64,000 nucleotides of DNA from Ruminococcaceae bacterium YAD3003 (GCA_900107185.1 FNPA01000009.1:62001-126000); one strand, 5' to 3'; numbered from the stretch's first letter, positions 24,430-34,146 are shown. Numbers and translations are program-made. Notes: generated from the letters alone by a model not told the origin.

Positions 24430-25524
24430 ATGGAAAATAAGACAGCCCTGGTTCCTATAGTAATTCCTTCCTATGAGCCTGATGAGAGGCTTATAGCTCT
24501 GCTCCACGATCTGGACGCAAAGGAGATGGGCCCCGTCATTATCGTTAATGACGGCAGCTCTGAAGAATACGACAAGACTTTCGCTGAGGCTGAAGCGATC
24601 ATCACAAAGCGCGGAGGCAAGTTCATTTCATACCGTCCCAACAGAGGCAAGGGACGTGCGCTCAAAACAGCTTTCACTTACATCAAGGAGAATATGCCCG
24701 GGGCAATCGGCTGCGTTACTGCAGACTCCGACGGACAGCACTCTCCCGAATGCATCAATAATATAATCGATACACTCATCGAAAAGCCGAATAATCTCGT
24801 GCTCGGCGTGCGTCAGTTCGATAAGAAAGAAATTCCGTGGAAGAGTTGGTTCGGCAACACCGTAACCATCAACGTCTTCTCATACGTCGCAGGCATGCGC
24901 GTCAGCGATACACAGTCAGGCCTGCGCGGCATTCCGTTCAAGTTCATGACAGAACTCATCGACACAAAGGGTGAAAGATTCGAATACGAGATGCAGATGC
25001 TCCTGGAGTGCGCAGGCAAATATGACCTCACAGAGATTCCGATCGAAACGATCTACGAATCCAAGGAGAACCACCAGACACACTTCCGTCCCGTCAAGGA
25101 CTCGATCATCATCTACAAGGTTCTGGGCAAGAAGTTCTTTAAATTCGTTTTCGCATCGGTATCTTCATTTGTCATCGATATATTGTTATTCCACCTGTTC
25201 GTGTTAATGTTCAAGGACACATTCGGTGCGCTCTACATAACATTTGCGACGATTGGCGCGAGAGTAATCTCGGCAGTTTACAACTACCTCATCAATTACA
25301 AATTCGTATTCAAGAGTAAGGCGTCACGCACAACGTCTCTTACAAAATATGCACTCCTGGCAATCATTCAGATGAGCCTGTCGGCAGGCATAGTAAGTCT
25401 CATAGTTTATCTCTTCCCGGGATGCTGGGAGACACTCGTTAAGGCAATCGTAGACATGATCCTGTTCCTGATCAGTTACGCGGTACAGCAAAGATTCGTA
25501 TTCAGTTCAAAATCCAAAGTATGA
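24430..25524 (+). CDS. GT2 glycosyltransferase fused to a GtrA domain
   Basis: 364 residues. Residues 1-225 form a family-2 transferase of the dolichol-phosphate-mannose-synthase type: IVIPSYEPDERL, VNDGSS, TADSDGQHSPE (metal site), DTQSGLRGIP. The remainder is a four-helix GtrA domain (KFVFASVSSFVIDILLFHL ... SYAVQQRFVF). Such fusions make or translocate undecaprenyl-phosphate sugars for side-chain glycosylation of wall polymers. No Shine-Dalgarno precedes the ATG. Its last codons overlap the start of the next gene by 4 nt. Confidence 0.92.
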   Translation: MENKTALVPIVIPSYEPDERLIALLHDLDAKEMGPVIIVNDGSSEEYDKTFAEAEAIITKRGGKFISYRPNRGKGRALKTAFTYIKENMPGAIGCVTADSDGQHSPECINNIIDTLIEKPNNLVLGVRQFDKKEIPWKSWFGNTVTINVFSYVAGMRVSDTQSGLRGIPFKFMTELIDTKGERFEYEMQMLLECAGKYDLTEIPIETIYESKENHQTHFRPVKDSIIIYKVLGKKFFKFVFASVSSFVIDILLFHLFVLMFKDTFGALYITFATIGARVISAVYNYLINYKFVFKSKASRTTSLTKYALLAIIQMSLSAGIVSLIVYLFPGCWETLVKAIVDMILFLISYAVQQRFVFSSKSKV

Positions 25525-26825
25525 CAAATCTATTCGAAAACATTTCACTCACAAAAATCATCGCGATCGGAATCTTTCTGATCATGTACATTCTCATGAT
25601 CGTTCTGCCAAAGCGCCGTGCGATCGTCGCATTATCAGCAGCAGTATTAATGGTCATCGCGCAGGTTCTGCCTATCAGCAAGATCCTTCCCGCAATAGAC
25701 TGGAACGTCCTCATGATGCTCTTCGGCACGATGGTCATCGTCGATTATTTCATTGAATCGAAGATGCCGAACAAGATCGCCGAAGCGCTCCTTAGAATCT
25801 CCAAAAATGTTTTGTGGGTAACGATTCTGATGTCACTTTTCTCAGGCATCATTTCCGCATTCATCGACAACGTTGCAACAGTTCTCATGGTTGCTCCTGT
25901 CGGCCTCGCGATCTGCAAAAAGCTTAAGATCAACCCCGTTCCCATGATTATCTGTATCGCTGTTTCATCCAACCTTCAGGGTGCGGCAACACTCGTCGGC
26001 GACACTACATCCATCATGCTCGCTGCAGCAGATCACATGAACTTCAACGACTTCTTCTATATGGACGGCAAGCCAGGTATGTTCTTCGCAGTCGAGCTCG
26101 GCGCGATCCTCACCATCCCTCTCATGATGGTAATGTTCCGCAAGAACAAAGAGCCCGTTAACAGCACGGAGCACACAAAGGTTACAGACTACGTTCCTAC
26201 CATCACAATGCTCGGCCACGTTGTCCTGCTCATCATCGCTTCATTCATTCCGAACACACACGAGTGGACAAACGGAATCATCTGCATGGTATGCGGTATC
26301 ATCACGATCATCTGGGAGATCATCAAGCAGAAATCAACAGAGGGCATGAAGCATTCTCTCAAGGCAATGGACTACGATACAATGCTCCTTTTGACAGGCC
26401 TGTTCGTTGTCATCGCATCTATCCGTGAAGTCGGTCTCATCAATGACCTTGCTAATTTCATCGCCGGTTTCGCAGGTTCTAACCGCTTCGTATTATTCAC
26501 CATCATCGTATGGGGTTCAGTGCTCATCTCCGCATTCATCGACAACATTCCTTACGTCGCAACGATGCTTCCTTTGCTCGCCGGCGTAGCGACTGCAATG
26601 AATGTCGAACCGCACTTCCTCTACTTCGGTCTTTTGGTCGGCGCAACATTGGGCGGTAACCTCACACCTATTGGTGCATCTGCTAACATCGCCGGCGTCG
26701 GAATGCTCCGCAAGGAAGGCCACGAGGTCAGCTTCGGCGACTTCATGAAGATCGGCATTCCTTTCACGCTCACTGCAGTAATCGCAGGTTACCTCTTCGT
26801 CTGGATCGTCTGGGCGCCGAAGTAA
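25521..26825 (+). CDS. ArsB/NhaD-family ion transporter
   Basis: 434 residues, about 11-12 transmembrane helices. Two family signatures are visible: GDTTSIML in the first half and GGNLTPIGASANIAGVG in the second, plus FIDNVATVLMVAPV and FIDNIPYVATMLP repeats showing internal duplication. The ion (arsenite, sodium/proton or an organic anion) cannot be told. The ATG overlaps the stop codon of the glycosyltransferase, so translation is coupled. Confidence 0.88.
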   Translation: MTNLFENISLTKIIAIGIFLIMYILMIVLPKRRAIVALSAAVLMVIAQVLPISKILPAIDWNVLMMLFGTMVIVDYFIESKMPNKIAEALLRISKNVLWVTILMSLFSGIISAFIDNVATVLMVAPVGLAICKKLKINPVPMIICIAVSSNLQGAATLVGDTTSIMLAAADHMNFNDFFYMDGKPGMFFAVELGAILTIPLMMVMFRKNKEPVNSTEHTKVTDYVPTITMLGHVVLLIIASFIPNTHEWTNGIICMVCGIITIIWEIIKQKSTEGMKHSLKAMDYDTMLLLTGLFVVIASIREVGLINDLANFIAGFAGSNRFVLFTIIVWGSVLISAFIDNIPYVATMLPLLAGVATAMNVEPHFLYFGLLVGATLGGNLTPIGASANIAGVGMLRKEGHEVSFGDFMKIGIPFTLTAVIAGYLFVWIVWAPK

Positions 26826-26857
26826 TTCTTTCGCTGAAAAGTCAGTCAACTAAAAAT

Positions 26858-27108
26858 ACCCACTAATCTCTTGATTATCGCGATTTAGTGGGTATTTTTT
26901 TGATCTTAATTGCTCGAAAACTCTCTCTTATACCCACTAACTCAAAGATATTGACCATTTAGTGGGTACGCGGCGAACTTTCGCTGCTCAGAAACACCCA
27001 CCAATTGAACGTTTTCATTACTTTAGTAGGTATTGTCACTCCTTCACACAGTAACTAAAGGCTTTCGGATACCCACTAACCGGAAGGTTTTCGCACTTTA
27101 GTGGGTAC
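26858..27108. repeat. Array of four TACCCACTAA...TTAGTGGGTA hairpins
   Basis: Four inverted repeats with 10-nt arms and an interior of exactly 18 nt each: 26858-26895, 26932-26969, 26996-27033 (degenerate arms CACCCACCAA/TTAGTAGGTA) and 27071-27108. Starts are 74, 64 and 75 bp apart. Interiors and spacers differ. The array fills the gap between two convergent genes and contains TTTCG/CGAAA words in its spacers. There are no cas genes and the units are not CRISPR-like. Confidence 0.85.
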
Positions 27109-27116
27109 CAACAAAA

Positions 27117-27143
27117 AGGCCGCCTCAAACGAGACGGCCTTAT
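27117..27143 (-). terminator. Intrinsic terminator after the small acidic protein gene
   Basis: Stem AAGGCCGcCTC / GAGaCGGCCTT with a short loop, followed on the minus strand by TTTTTGTT. A similar CCGCCTC/GAGACGG stem occurs near 39455. Confidence 0.75.
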
Positions 27144-27163
27144 TAATTCGCAACTTAATTCGA

Positions 27164-27493
27164 TCAGCCTTCTTCGCCGTAGAAAGCTTCGTATGCAGCC
27201 TCTGCCAGAGTGCCTGAAGCGTTAGCGATTACAGTGCTGTCAGGTGCGAGCAGTCTGTAGCTCCTCTCACCCAAAGATCCGATCGGCATCTGACCGTCGA
27301 TTCCCAAAAGAATGTTGTAGAAGCAATCGGTAAGAACCGAATTAAAGACTTCACGAAGCAGCTCATCACTTGCGCCTGCGGCCTTGAGCTTTGCGATCTG
27401 TTCGCCTGCCATGTTGTCGGTGCTGCCGAGGTAATTTTCGAGCATTGCATCCTTCTCTTCTCTGGCTGCCTTAGCAAATAATGAAGCATCCAT
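27164..27493 (-). CDS. Small acidic protein of unknown function
   Basis: 109 residues from the ATG at 27493, preceded by GGAGG; an upstream frame to 27523 lacks a site. Mostly helical, with KAAREEKDAMLENYL and FNSVLTDCFYNILLGID, no signal peptide and no motif I recognise. Monocistronic with its own terminator. Confidence 0.6.
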   Translation of the reverse strand: MDASLFAKAAREEKDAMLENYLGSTDNMAGEQIAKLKAAGASDELLREVFNSVLTDCFYNILLGIDGQMPIGSLGERSYRLLAPDSTVIANASGTLAEAAYEAFYGEEG

Positions 27494-27591
27494 ATCGGCA
27501 TCCTCCGATTTCATAATATGCATATATTTTAACAGGTATTTTCATTACTAGCAAAAATCAATAATCTTTCATTTTTAAAGGAAAAACAGAA

Positions 27592-27617
27592 GGCGTGCGG
27601 ATAGAGTTCCGCACGCC
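27592..27617 (-). terminator. Intrinsic terminator after the surface protein gene
   Basis: Nine-base-pair stem GGCGTGCGG / CCGCACGCC with an 8-nt loop, followed on the minus strand by TTCTGTTTTTCC. Confidence 0.8.
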
Positions 27618-27663
27618 CTTTCACCCTACAAAAAACTAATTAAGAAATCCATTGTTTGACGCA

Positions 27664-30600
27664 TTAAATTGTAGGGTCATTTTCTTCTGAATACTCTTCC
27701 TTTTTTCTGATGAGATAAAGGCCTGTAGCTGCAGCTGCTGCAATCATGAGGGACGCGATTACGTATCTTGTGTAATCGACTGTTTCACCTGTGGAAACAA
27801 CTGCTGCGGCAACCTTCGTACCGATCGTAACTATAAACGGTGAGAAGGACTTTGTCTCAAATGTGAGTGTCAGATTCTTAGCGTTATAAACTGCTTCGAT
27901 CAACTCAAAACCGTCTTCCAACATATGGAGTATTACGACTGTCTCGCCGTCTTCGAGGTCAAGTTCTTCCTTCAATACGAGTGTGATCCTTACAGGGAAA
28001 CCGGGATCATGTACGGCTCCATCCTTATCGAAGAGAGTGATGTCGAATGCCATCGGGAAAACAACACCTGTGTATCCTTCATCAGCTACCTGCTTCTTAA
28101 CTGCAGCAATATCTTCATCATCTGCTTCTTCGATATTGAGTTCAGATACTACGAGAAGATAATCATCGATCTCATCTTCGCTGAGTCCTACGAAAACAGC
28201 AGATACGGAAGTGAGACTTTCAGTAAAATTCATTGTCTCAGTCTCAGGAATCATGCCCCATGCATCGATCTTCAAGTAATCATGCTTATCCGGATACTTG
28301 ATGCTGTTCGCACCTATAGGGGTAGTAAGGCACTCTTCATAATCACCCGCGAGCCAGAAAATTGCATAACCGTTAATGCCCTTTATCACTACTTCATAAG
28401 GACATTCACCGTACGAGATCTCGTAATAAGTGTAATCCTCAGGATCAGCCTTTCCACACTCGAAAGCAGGATACTTAATACCATCAGGAGTGCTCAGAGG
28501 TTTGACTTCTTTGCCGTTCTTATCCAGAACCGTCATGCTGATATCTATCTCTGTAACATCAATACCAATTACCCAGCACTGAGCAAAATAGATCTCGATT
28601 GAATTCACGCCGTTCTTGATGTCCTCTACTGTAACGAAGTGTCCGGGTATGAACTCTTCACGTTCTTCGAGGTTGGAAACCATGACTTTCTCACCGTCAA
28701 CATAGTAGATCAGCTCGAAATCAGGAGACAAATCGTCAGGCAGTCTGTTTGAAATTACGGCGTCGCCCGGAATAGCCTGGCCAGGTTCAACAGGAGCGAA
28801 ATCTTCGCCTTCCTTTGTACCGATAAGAACTTCGCCGTCAATTACTACGACGTCATAACAGGGAACCTCTCGTTCGCCATTTCCATTTTCCGGACGCGGA
28901 GGATCGTTGCCGGGTTCCTGAGTATTCTGCTTAGGTTCAGCTGTAAATCCTTCAGGTACATTTGCTTCAGGAACATCATTAGCAGTTGTTCCTACCATGA
29001 AATCAGAGAATCCTGTTGTATTGAAGAATACTGTATGAGTCTCAGCATCGTACGTTGTATCAAGATACTCCGGTTCGCCTTTGTTTCCGTTTGCATCTTC
29101 CGGAATATGGATAATCTGGACATTCTCGTCACCCGGATCAAAGTCTTCACCAAGATCCAAAGCTACCCATACATTTCCGCCATTAAGATCATCATGCAAA
29201 GCATCTTTCCAATAATCATTAGTATTAGCAATCTTGAAACGGTTGTCCAAATCAATGCTGAGATATTCCTGAACTTCAATATCATTATCCCAGTCAGTAT
29301 TTGCATAACTGTTCTTTTCAGCATTAGTCAATTCAGTAACGGTAGCAAGACCGGAACCTGAATCGATAACAGTCTCAGAGAGTTCAATGTTACCCTGTAC
29401 TACCGGACCACCTTCTACCTTAAGTTCATCAGGCTCAAGAATGAACTGCGAACTGAAATGTACACAATTATCATGTACATCAAATACATAGATATTTGCA
29501 TCTGCATCATCTGCAGATGTTGTAGGAACATATTCAGGGAATCCATTCTCGCAAACAGTATCGAGCTGATATCCACGTTCAGGAATAAGCTTGAAAACTA
29601 TTTTATATCCGGATTCTACCGTGATACCCCCATTGCCCCATTCATCCTTACAATTAGCAAGATCATATAACCAGGATATATCATTGCCACTACCATCTAA
29701 AACAGACAGTATTTCAGCTGAACCATGATCAAAAACACAATGTTCTGCTATCAGATTGCCTTGTATATGATCATCAGGAACATTTGAATCAGACCACTCG
29801 ATTCGTGCTGCATGAGCATTATCACCAACTACTTTAATTGTTATTAAACCATCTTCTTCAGGATCGAAAGAATTGTCAGAAAGGTCTGCTGCAAAATAAT
29901 CAATTTCTGCATAACTGAAAATCTTCGGAACAGTTTGGTTATCTATAACCTGAGTTACCTTTGCTCCGTTTACTTCAACATATTTAAAACGGAAATTCTC
30001 ATATTCTTCTTCTCCGTCTCCGCTATTAAAACCTTCAGGCGTATGGAAAGGCTGCAAATGGAAACGGTTAATCGTTCCCTCGCAATAAACTACAGTAGAG
30101 TCGCTAAAATCATCAGCAACAAACTCATTATGCTTCATTGCATACCTTACGGAACCTTGTTCTGTACGCTCTTCAACATGGTCTTCAACATTCACATTGC
30201 AAATAACAAAGAACTCACACCAAATGTTTGAAGAAACCTCTACTCGGGTAACGGGATTTAAATCGATAACCCAATTGACTTTTGAATTATTGTTTCCACC
30301 GGGAGCTTCTCCACCCTGATCGCCGCCAGCAGGAGCTTCACCACCCTGGTCACCACCAGCAGGAACTTCTCCACCCTGGTCACCACCAGCAGGAGCTTCG
30401 CCGCCCTGATCGCCACCAGCAGGAGCTTCACCACCCTGGTCGCCACCAGCAGGAACTTCTCCACCCTGGTCACCAGCAGGAACTTCACCGCCCTGGTCGC
30501 CAGCAGGAACTTCGCCGCCCTGGTCACCACCAGCAGGAGCTTCGCCACCCTGTTCACCACCAGCAGGAGCTTCGCCGCCTTGATCGCCTGGAACAGGAGG

Positions 30601-30981
30601 TTCGCCACCATTATTAGCAGGATTAAAGAATCCCCTGTATTGAACCAAATGGTTCACTATATATGACTCTCCCTCATGAAGAGTAACATGGGCACTGCCA
30701 TCCATAAGATTGATTTCCAAATCAGTATCTATAGAATCGGAACCATTAGAGACTTCCAATGTGATAGTAGAACCCGGATACAGGTATTCATTTTCTGCAA
30801 CCGCCTGACTACCACTCTTTAATCCTGAGCAGTCACCACTTTCTTCATCATAAGTAAAAGTGTAGTTTTCAGCACTTGTTTGCTCATCTGCTCTGACTAT
30901 AAATTCAGTCAACGGGCAATTGGAAATCAACAATCCAAATGCTGTTACTGATGCAACTGTGTACCTAAATAAACGTTTCAT
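27664..30981 (-). CDS. Large secreted, membrane-anchored surface protein with Gly-Asp-Gln-Gly repeats
   Basis: 1105 residues from the ATG at 30981 (AAAGGAG upstream). A signal peptide (about 1-31) is followed by an acidic domain, a Gly-rich tandem region at residues 125-229 of ten GDQGGExPAG-like units, several hundred residues of acidic beta-type sequence, and a C-terminal hydrophobic helix (YVIASLMIAAAAATGLYLI) with an RKKEE tail. The segment VVSTGETVDY before the helix resembles a sortase signal without its LP. The repeats probably act as a flexible stalk. Base composition of the middle (29.2-30.1 kb) is more AT-rich than its surroundings. The ligand is unknown. Confidence 0.8.
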   Translation of the reverse strand: MKRLFRYTVASVTAFGLLISNCPLTEFIVRADEQTSAENYTFTYDEESGDCSGLKSGSQAVAENEYLYPGSTITLEVSNGSDSIDTDLEINLMDGSAHVTLHEGESYIVNHLVQYRGFFNPANNGGEPPVPGDQGGEAPAGGEQGGEAPAGGDQGGEVPAGDQGGEVPAGDQGGEVPAGGDQGGEAPAGGDQGGEAPAGGDQGGEVPAGGDQGGEAPAGGDQGGEAPGGNNNSKVNWVIDLNPVTRVEVSSNIWCEFFVICNVNVEDHVEERTEQGSVRYAMKHNEFVADDFSDSTVVYCEGTINRFHLQPFHTPEGFNSGDGEEEYENFRFKYVEVNGAKVTQVIDNQTVPKIFSYAEIDYFAADLSDNSFDPEEDGLITIKVVGDNAHAARIEWSDSNVPDDHIQGNLIAEHCVFDHGSAEILSVLDGSGNDISWLYDLANCKDEWGNGGITVESGYKIVFKLIPERGYQLDTVCENGFPEYVPTTSADDADANIYVFDVHDNCVHFSSQFILEPDELKVEGGPVVQGNIELSETVIDSGSGLATVTELTNAEKNSYANTDWDNDIEVQEYLSIDLDNRFKIANTNDYWKDALHDDLNGGNVWVALDLGEDFDPGDENVQIIHIPEDANGNKGEPEYLDTTYDAETHTVFFNTTGFSDFMVGTTANDVPEANVPEGFTAEPKQNTQEPGNDPPRPENGNGEREVPCYDVVVIDGEVLIGTKEGEDFAPVEPGQAIPGDAVISNRLPDDLSPDFELIYYVDGEKVMVSNLEEREEFIPGHFVTVEDIKNGVNSIEIYFAQCWVIGIDVTEIDISMTVLDKNGKEVKPLSTPDGIKYPAFECGKADPEDYTYYEISYGECPYEVVIKGINGYAIFWLAGDYEECLTTPIGANSIKYPDKHDYLKIDAWGMIPETETMNFTESLTSVSAVFVGLSEDEIDDYLLVVSELNIEEADDEDIAAVKKQVADEGYTGVVFPMAFDITLFDKDGAVHDPGFPVRITLVLKEELDLEDGETVVILHMLEDGFELIEAVYNAKNLTLTFETKSFSPFIVTIGTKVAAAVVSTGETVDYTRYVIASLMIAAAAATGLYLIRKKEEYSEENDPTI
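30295..30609. repeat. In-frame tandem repeat encoding GDQGGExPAG units
   Basis: Ten units of 27 or 30 bp coding for 9-10 residues inside the surface protein gene. Neighbouring units are almost identical at DNA level and differ mainly in an Ala/Val codon and presence of one Gly codon, so slippage could change copy number. Confidence 0.85.
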
Positions 30982-31194
30982 ACAGGACTCCTTTCTTTCG
31001 ATGTGCGTCAAACAAAGAAACAATTTCCAAATATAAAAACATTTTTACATGGAGGCACGTCGAATACCATTAATTCCCTGTGAACAGATAGGGTTTTAAG
31101 TAAAGATTCTGTGTATATTTGTTGGCGAGTCAAAGTAAAAGAGGCCGCCTCTTTCGAGATGACCCCTGATAAAACCGGTTAAAAGCCTTGCAGA

Positions 31195-32493
31195 TCAGCC
31201 GTCCAGCAGCGCTGACAGATAGCTCATCGCCATGTCATAAGTGTAAGCGGTGCAGTGAGGATACAACTTCTCTGTATACTCGATGCGGTGTGTGCCCATA
31301 TGGTACCTGCCTATAATGATCTGCTGCACGTCATTGCCATATTCGGTGAACATCTCGTTGTAGAGATCTTCTTCAACAGGCACCGTGCCACTCAAAAGAT
31401 AGTCGTGAGTATATGTCTCGGTATCTGTCTCAGGATCGTATTCATAACGCTGCTCGTGCCTGTATTCCGCGACGAGATTCCAGTTGACGTCGCTGTACCA
31501 GCCGAGCTGATAAACGACCGTGTCTGTGTGATACAGTGACTCCTCGCCGCCGCTGGTTGTGCAGATCAGATAGTCTGATGTCGTATAGAGCAGGAACTCT
31601 CCGCCATCGCCTGCCTGATAAACAATGCCCGGAACATAGAGCATCAGCAGGATCGAATCGAGATACTCGTTATATGAGTAAACGTACAGGTCGCCCGAGT
31701 AACCTTCTTCGTCGCCTGATATAAAGATCAATTCAGGAATGCCATTATCGTCAGTGTCGTAGAACACGATGTTGTTTATGTTGAAGCTTTCTTTTACGGC
31801 GCGGATGCCCGTCTCATGAGCCTTGAGCTCAGCGATGTATGCTTCGATCGCCTTGTCGTAGCTGTCTTCTGAAACTGTGCCCGTCGGATCGATTCCGGTA
31901 GGATCAGTCTGTGAAGGCTCTGTGTCGATGGGGCCCCAGTAGCCGACTACAGGGAGCGCATAAACGAATGCGAAAACCTCTTCGAGATTCGTGAGCTTAG
32001 TAATCTTCCATGTGCCCTTTTCCTGCTCGAAAGTAATCTTTCCCTTGATCGAAACCGTCTCCTTCTGACTCTTAAGCGAATCCAGAACTTCGGCCTCATC
32101 AACGTGCTCAATGTCGTAAACAGACTTCCAGTCAACGAGCTTGTACTTAACCTTCAATGAGGCTTCGTTACCGTCGATCTGGATGTCGCTGCTCTCGTAA
32201 TCGATGTGGATTGTTGAAGCGATATATTTGTCACATGCCAGGAGATCTTCACCATATTCTCTCTCGAAGAAATCGATATCAAGGAGTGATTCAACGAGTT
32301 CATAATCCTTGTCATCGTCTTCCCAGTTTGTGAGTTCCAGTACAGCACCGGAATCAAAATCATTGAGGCCGTCCACATATGCTTCCATAACCTCTTCGAT
32401 CTGCTTTGCAGTCTTCTCACTCTTGTTGCATCCCGTAAATCCCAGGACCAGCGAAGCTGTGAGAATAACAGCTGTTGTCTTTTTAAAATTCAT
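31195..32493 (-). CDS. Lipoprotein with N-terminal domain shared with its neighbour
   Basis: 432 residues. Lipoprotein signal MNFKKTTAVILTASLVLGFTGC, lipidated at C22. Residues about 30-180 resemble the whole mature part of the next gene upstream: LNDFDSGAVLELTNWEDDDKDY, CDKYIASTI, VDWKSVY, WKITKLTNLEEVFAFVYALP. The C-terminal half is unrelated, acidic and Tyr-rich (VFYDTDDNGIPELIFISG). The shared domain looks NTF2-like, which is inference. It lies 69 nt downstream of its paralogue. Confidence 0.78.
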   Translation of the reverse strand: MNFKKTTAVILTASLVLGFTGCNKSEKTAKQIEEVMEAYVDGLNDFDSGAVLELTNWEDDDKDYELVESLLDIDFFEREYGEDLLACDKYIASTIHIDYESSDIQIDGNEASLKVKYKLVDWKSVYDIEHVDEAEVLDSLKSQKETVSIKGKITFEQEKGTWKITKLTNLEEVFAFVYALPVVGYWGPIDTEPSQTDPTGIDPTGTVSEDSYDKAIEAYIAELKAHETGIRAVKESFNINNIVFYDTDDNGIPELIFISGDEEGYSGDLYVYSYNEYLDSILLMLYVPGIVYQAGDGGEFLLYTTSDYLICTTSGGEESLYHTDTVVYQLGWYSDVNWNLVAEYRHEQRYEYDPETDTETYTHDYLLSGTVPVEEDLYNEMFTEYGNDVQQIIIGRYHMGTHRIEYTEKLYPHCTAYTYDMAMSYLSALLDG

Positions 32494-32562
32494 ATCCCTG
32501 CTCCAATCTGTTGTTCAATTTTGCTGTGCGAATAATAACTTGTATTGGTATACAAGTCAAAA

Positions 32563-33171
32563 TCAGAGGTCTATGCCGTCAGATGATTCAGGTGCAACAA
32601 TCTCAGGAAGCGTGTGAACAAAACTCATAACTCCAGTAAGGTTATTAAGTCTGCAAAGCCGCCAGTCTTCTACCTTGTCCACGTTTTCGAGAGTGATAGT
32701 GCTCTCGATGGTATATTTATCCGGACAATTCTTGAGGTCCGCCAGAACGTCTTCGTAACTGTCATGCGGCTCGGAATAAACAGACTGCCAGTCAACCATC
32801 TCATATGTCACGTCGATCTCTGAAAAATAGCCATCGATCCTGGCACCCGTTACGTTGAAATTAATGGTGATCGTGGAAGCAATATATTCCGCACAGTCGA
32901 CGAAGCCTTCACCTTCTTCGTCACCATAGTAAGACGTGTCGAAGAGCTCCTCGATGGCCGTGTAATCGTTGTCTTCTTCAGTCCAGTCCGAGAGTTCCCT
33001 GATGGTCTCATAATCAAGGCTATTCAGCGACTGGTTGTATCTTGTGATCCTGTCATGCATGACACCCATTGCTTTACGGACGCCAAACGCATCACACCCT
33101 GCGAAAGTAAAAACAATAGCGGCACTGACAGCCGCTGCGATTACCCTGTTGATCCTCATATTATTTCTCAT
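32563..33171 (-). CDS. Lipoprotein, paralogue of the downstream gene
   Basis: 202 residues, lipoprotein signal ending in FTFAGC. The mature part aligns by eye with the N-terminal half of the 31195 gene: LNSLDYETIRELSDWTEEDNDY, CAEYIASTI, MVDWQSVYSEPHD, WRLCRLNNLTGVMSFVHTLP. The start is ambiguous: ATG at 33171 or 33159, both without a strong Shine-Dalgarno. Tandem duplication followed by gain or loss of a C-terminal domain is the simplest history. Confidence 0.75.
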   Translation of the reverse strand: MRNNMRINRVIAAAVSAAIVFTFAGCDAFGVRKAMGVMHDRITRYNQSLNSLDYETIRELSDWTEEDNDYTAIEELFDTSYYGDEEGEGFVDCAEYIASTITINFNVTGARIDGYFSEIDVTYEMVDWQSVYSEPHDSYEDVLADLKNCPDKYTIESTITLENVDKVEDWRLCRLNNLTGVMSFVHTLPEIVAPESSDGIDL

Positions 33172-33181
33172 AAATAATTCA

Positions 33182-33206
33182 ACCGGCTCCCCTAAGAGGA
33201 GCCGGT
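33182..33206 (-). terminator. Intrinsic terminator after the DHH gene
   Basis: Nine-base-pair stem ACCGGCTCC / GGAGCCGGT with a short loop, followed on the minus strand by TGAATTATTT. It lies in the 45-nt gap to the next lipoprotein start. Confidence 0.7.
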
Positions 33207-33216
33207 CTCTTAAATC

Positions 33217-34146
33217 TTATTCGTGCTCGTTAAGTCTTGCGATAATGTCAGGAAGCGCCGCATCAACTTCATCATTTGCGAGCTGGCAGGTTCCTGCGTT
33301 TGTATGACCGCCGCCTCCGTATGCGAGGCAGAGCTCACCGATGTCGCAGGTGCCGTTCTTATTGACGATCGACTTACCGATCATGACGGCGGTATTCTGC
33401 TTCTTGAATCCCCATGCAACGTGAACGCTCATCTCAACTTCAGGCCACATAGCATAGAGCATAAATCTGTTGCCTGCGTAGATCGTCTCGAGAGGTCTGA
33501 GGTCTAAAACTGCAACCTTGTCGTGGATCTTAACGTTCTCCTCGAGCTGCTTTTTGAACAACTCCTGCTGCTCGAAATACAGGTCGGTACGCTCCTTAAC
33601 GTCAGGGAGTTCCAAAACTTCCTTGATCGTGTGGTTTGTGCAGTAATCAATGAGTTCCATCATGAGCTGGTAGTTAGAGATTCTGAAATCGTGGAAACGG
33701 CCGAGGCCTGTTCTCGCATCCATAATGAAATTCATGAGAACCCAGTCTGTAGGATTGAGGATCTCGTCAACTGTAAAGTCAGCGGAGTCGCCCTTATCTA
33801 CGGCAACCATGATCTCTTCTGTTACTGTCTTGAAAGTATTTGCGCCGCCATAATAGTTGTAAACAACACGTGCAGCTGACTTCTCGCAGATGCAGATATA
33901 CTTGTCACCGAACGCCTCGTGGTCAGTTCTGATGAGCTCACTCTCATGGTGGTCAAAAGCGAGTCCTACTCGCGGATCGAAAGGAAGGTTCGTGGTGATG
34001 TCATTCTCGGTAATATCCACCTTACCGTCCTGAACATCCTTAGGGTGAACAAACTTGATTTCACCGATGATGTCGAGTTCTTTAAGCAGCATTGCGCATA
34101 CAAGTCCGTCAAAGTCACTTCTGGTGATCAATCTCTTCTTTTCCAT
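33217..34146 (-). CDS. DHH-family phosphoesterase
   Basis: 309 residues from the ATG at 34146 (AGGAGG upstream). N-terminal DHH domain: ITRSDFDGLVCAML with D11 and D13, a later FDHHES motif; the C-terminal DHHA1 domain ends in YGGGGHTNAG. Metal-dependent hydrolysis of short oligonucleotides, cyclic dinucleotides or polyphosphate are the known reactions; this one resembles the short exopolyphosphatase-like group. It sits between members of a lipoprotein family with no evident link. Confidence 0.85.
   Translation of the reverse strand: MEKKRLITRSDFDGLVCAMLLKELDIIGEIKFVHPKDVQDGKVDITENDITTNLPFDPRVGLAFDHHESELIRTDHEAFGDKYICICEKSAARVVYNYYGGANTFKTVTEEIMVAVDKGDSADFTVDEILNPTDWVLMNFIMDARTGLGRFHDFRISNYQLMMELIDYCTNHTIKEVLELPDVKERTDLYFEQQELFKKQLEENVKIHDKVAVLDLRPLETIYAGNRFMLYAMWPEVEMSVHVAWGFKKQNTAVMIGKSIVNKNGTCDIGELCLAYGGGGHTNAGTCQLANDEVDAALPDIIARLNEHE

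Noticed and set aside
26858-27108. CRISPR array
   Set aside because: Units are short palindromes with 18-nt interiors and unequal spacing, only four copies, no leader or cas gene.
30258-30617. Arg/His-rich or Leu/Val-rich frames across the tandem repeat
   Set aside because: They are alternate readings of the Gly-Asp-Gln-Gly repeat; the long secreted-protein frame with signal peptide and anchor explains the region.
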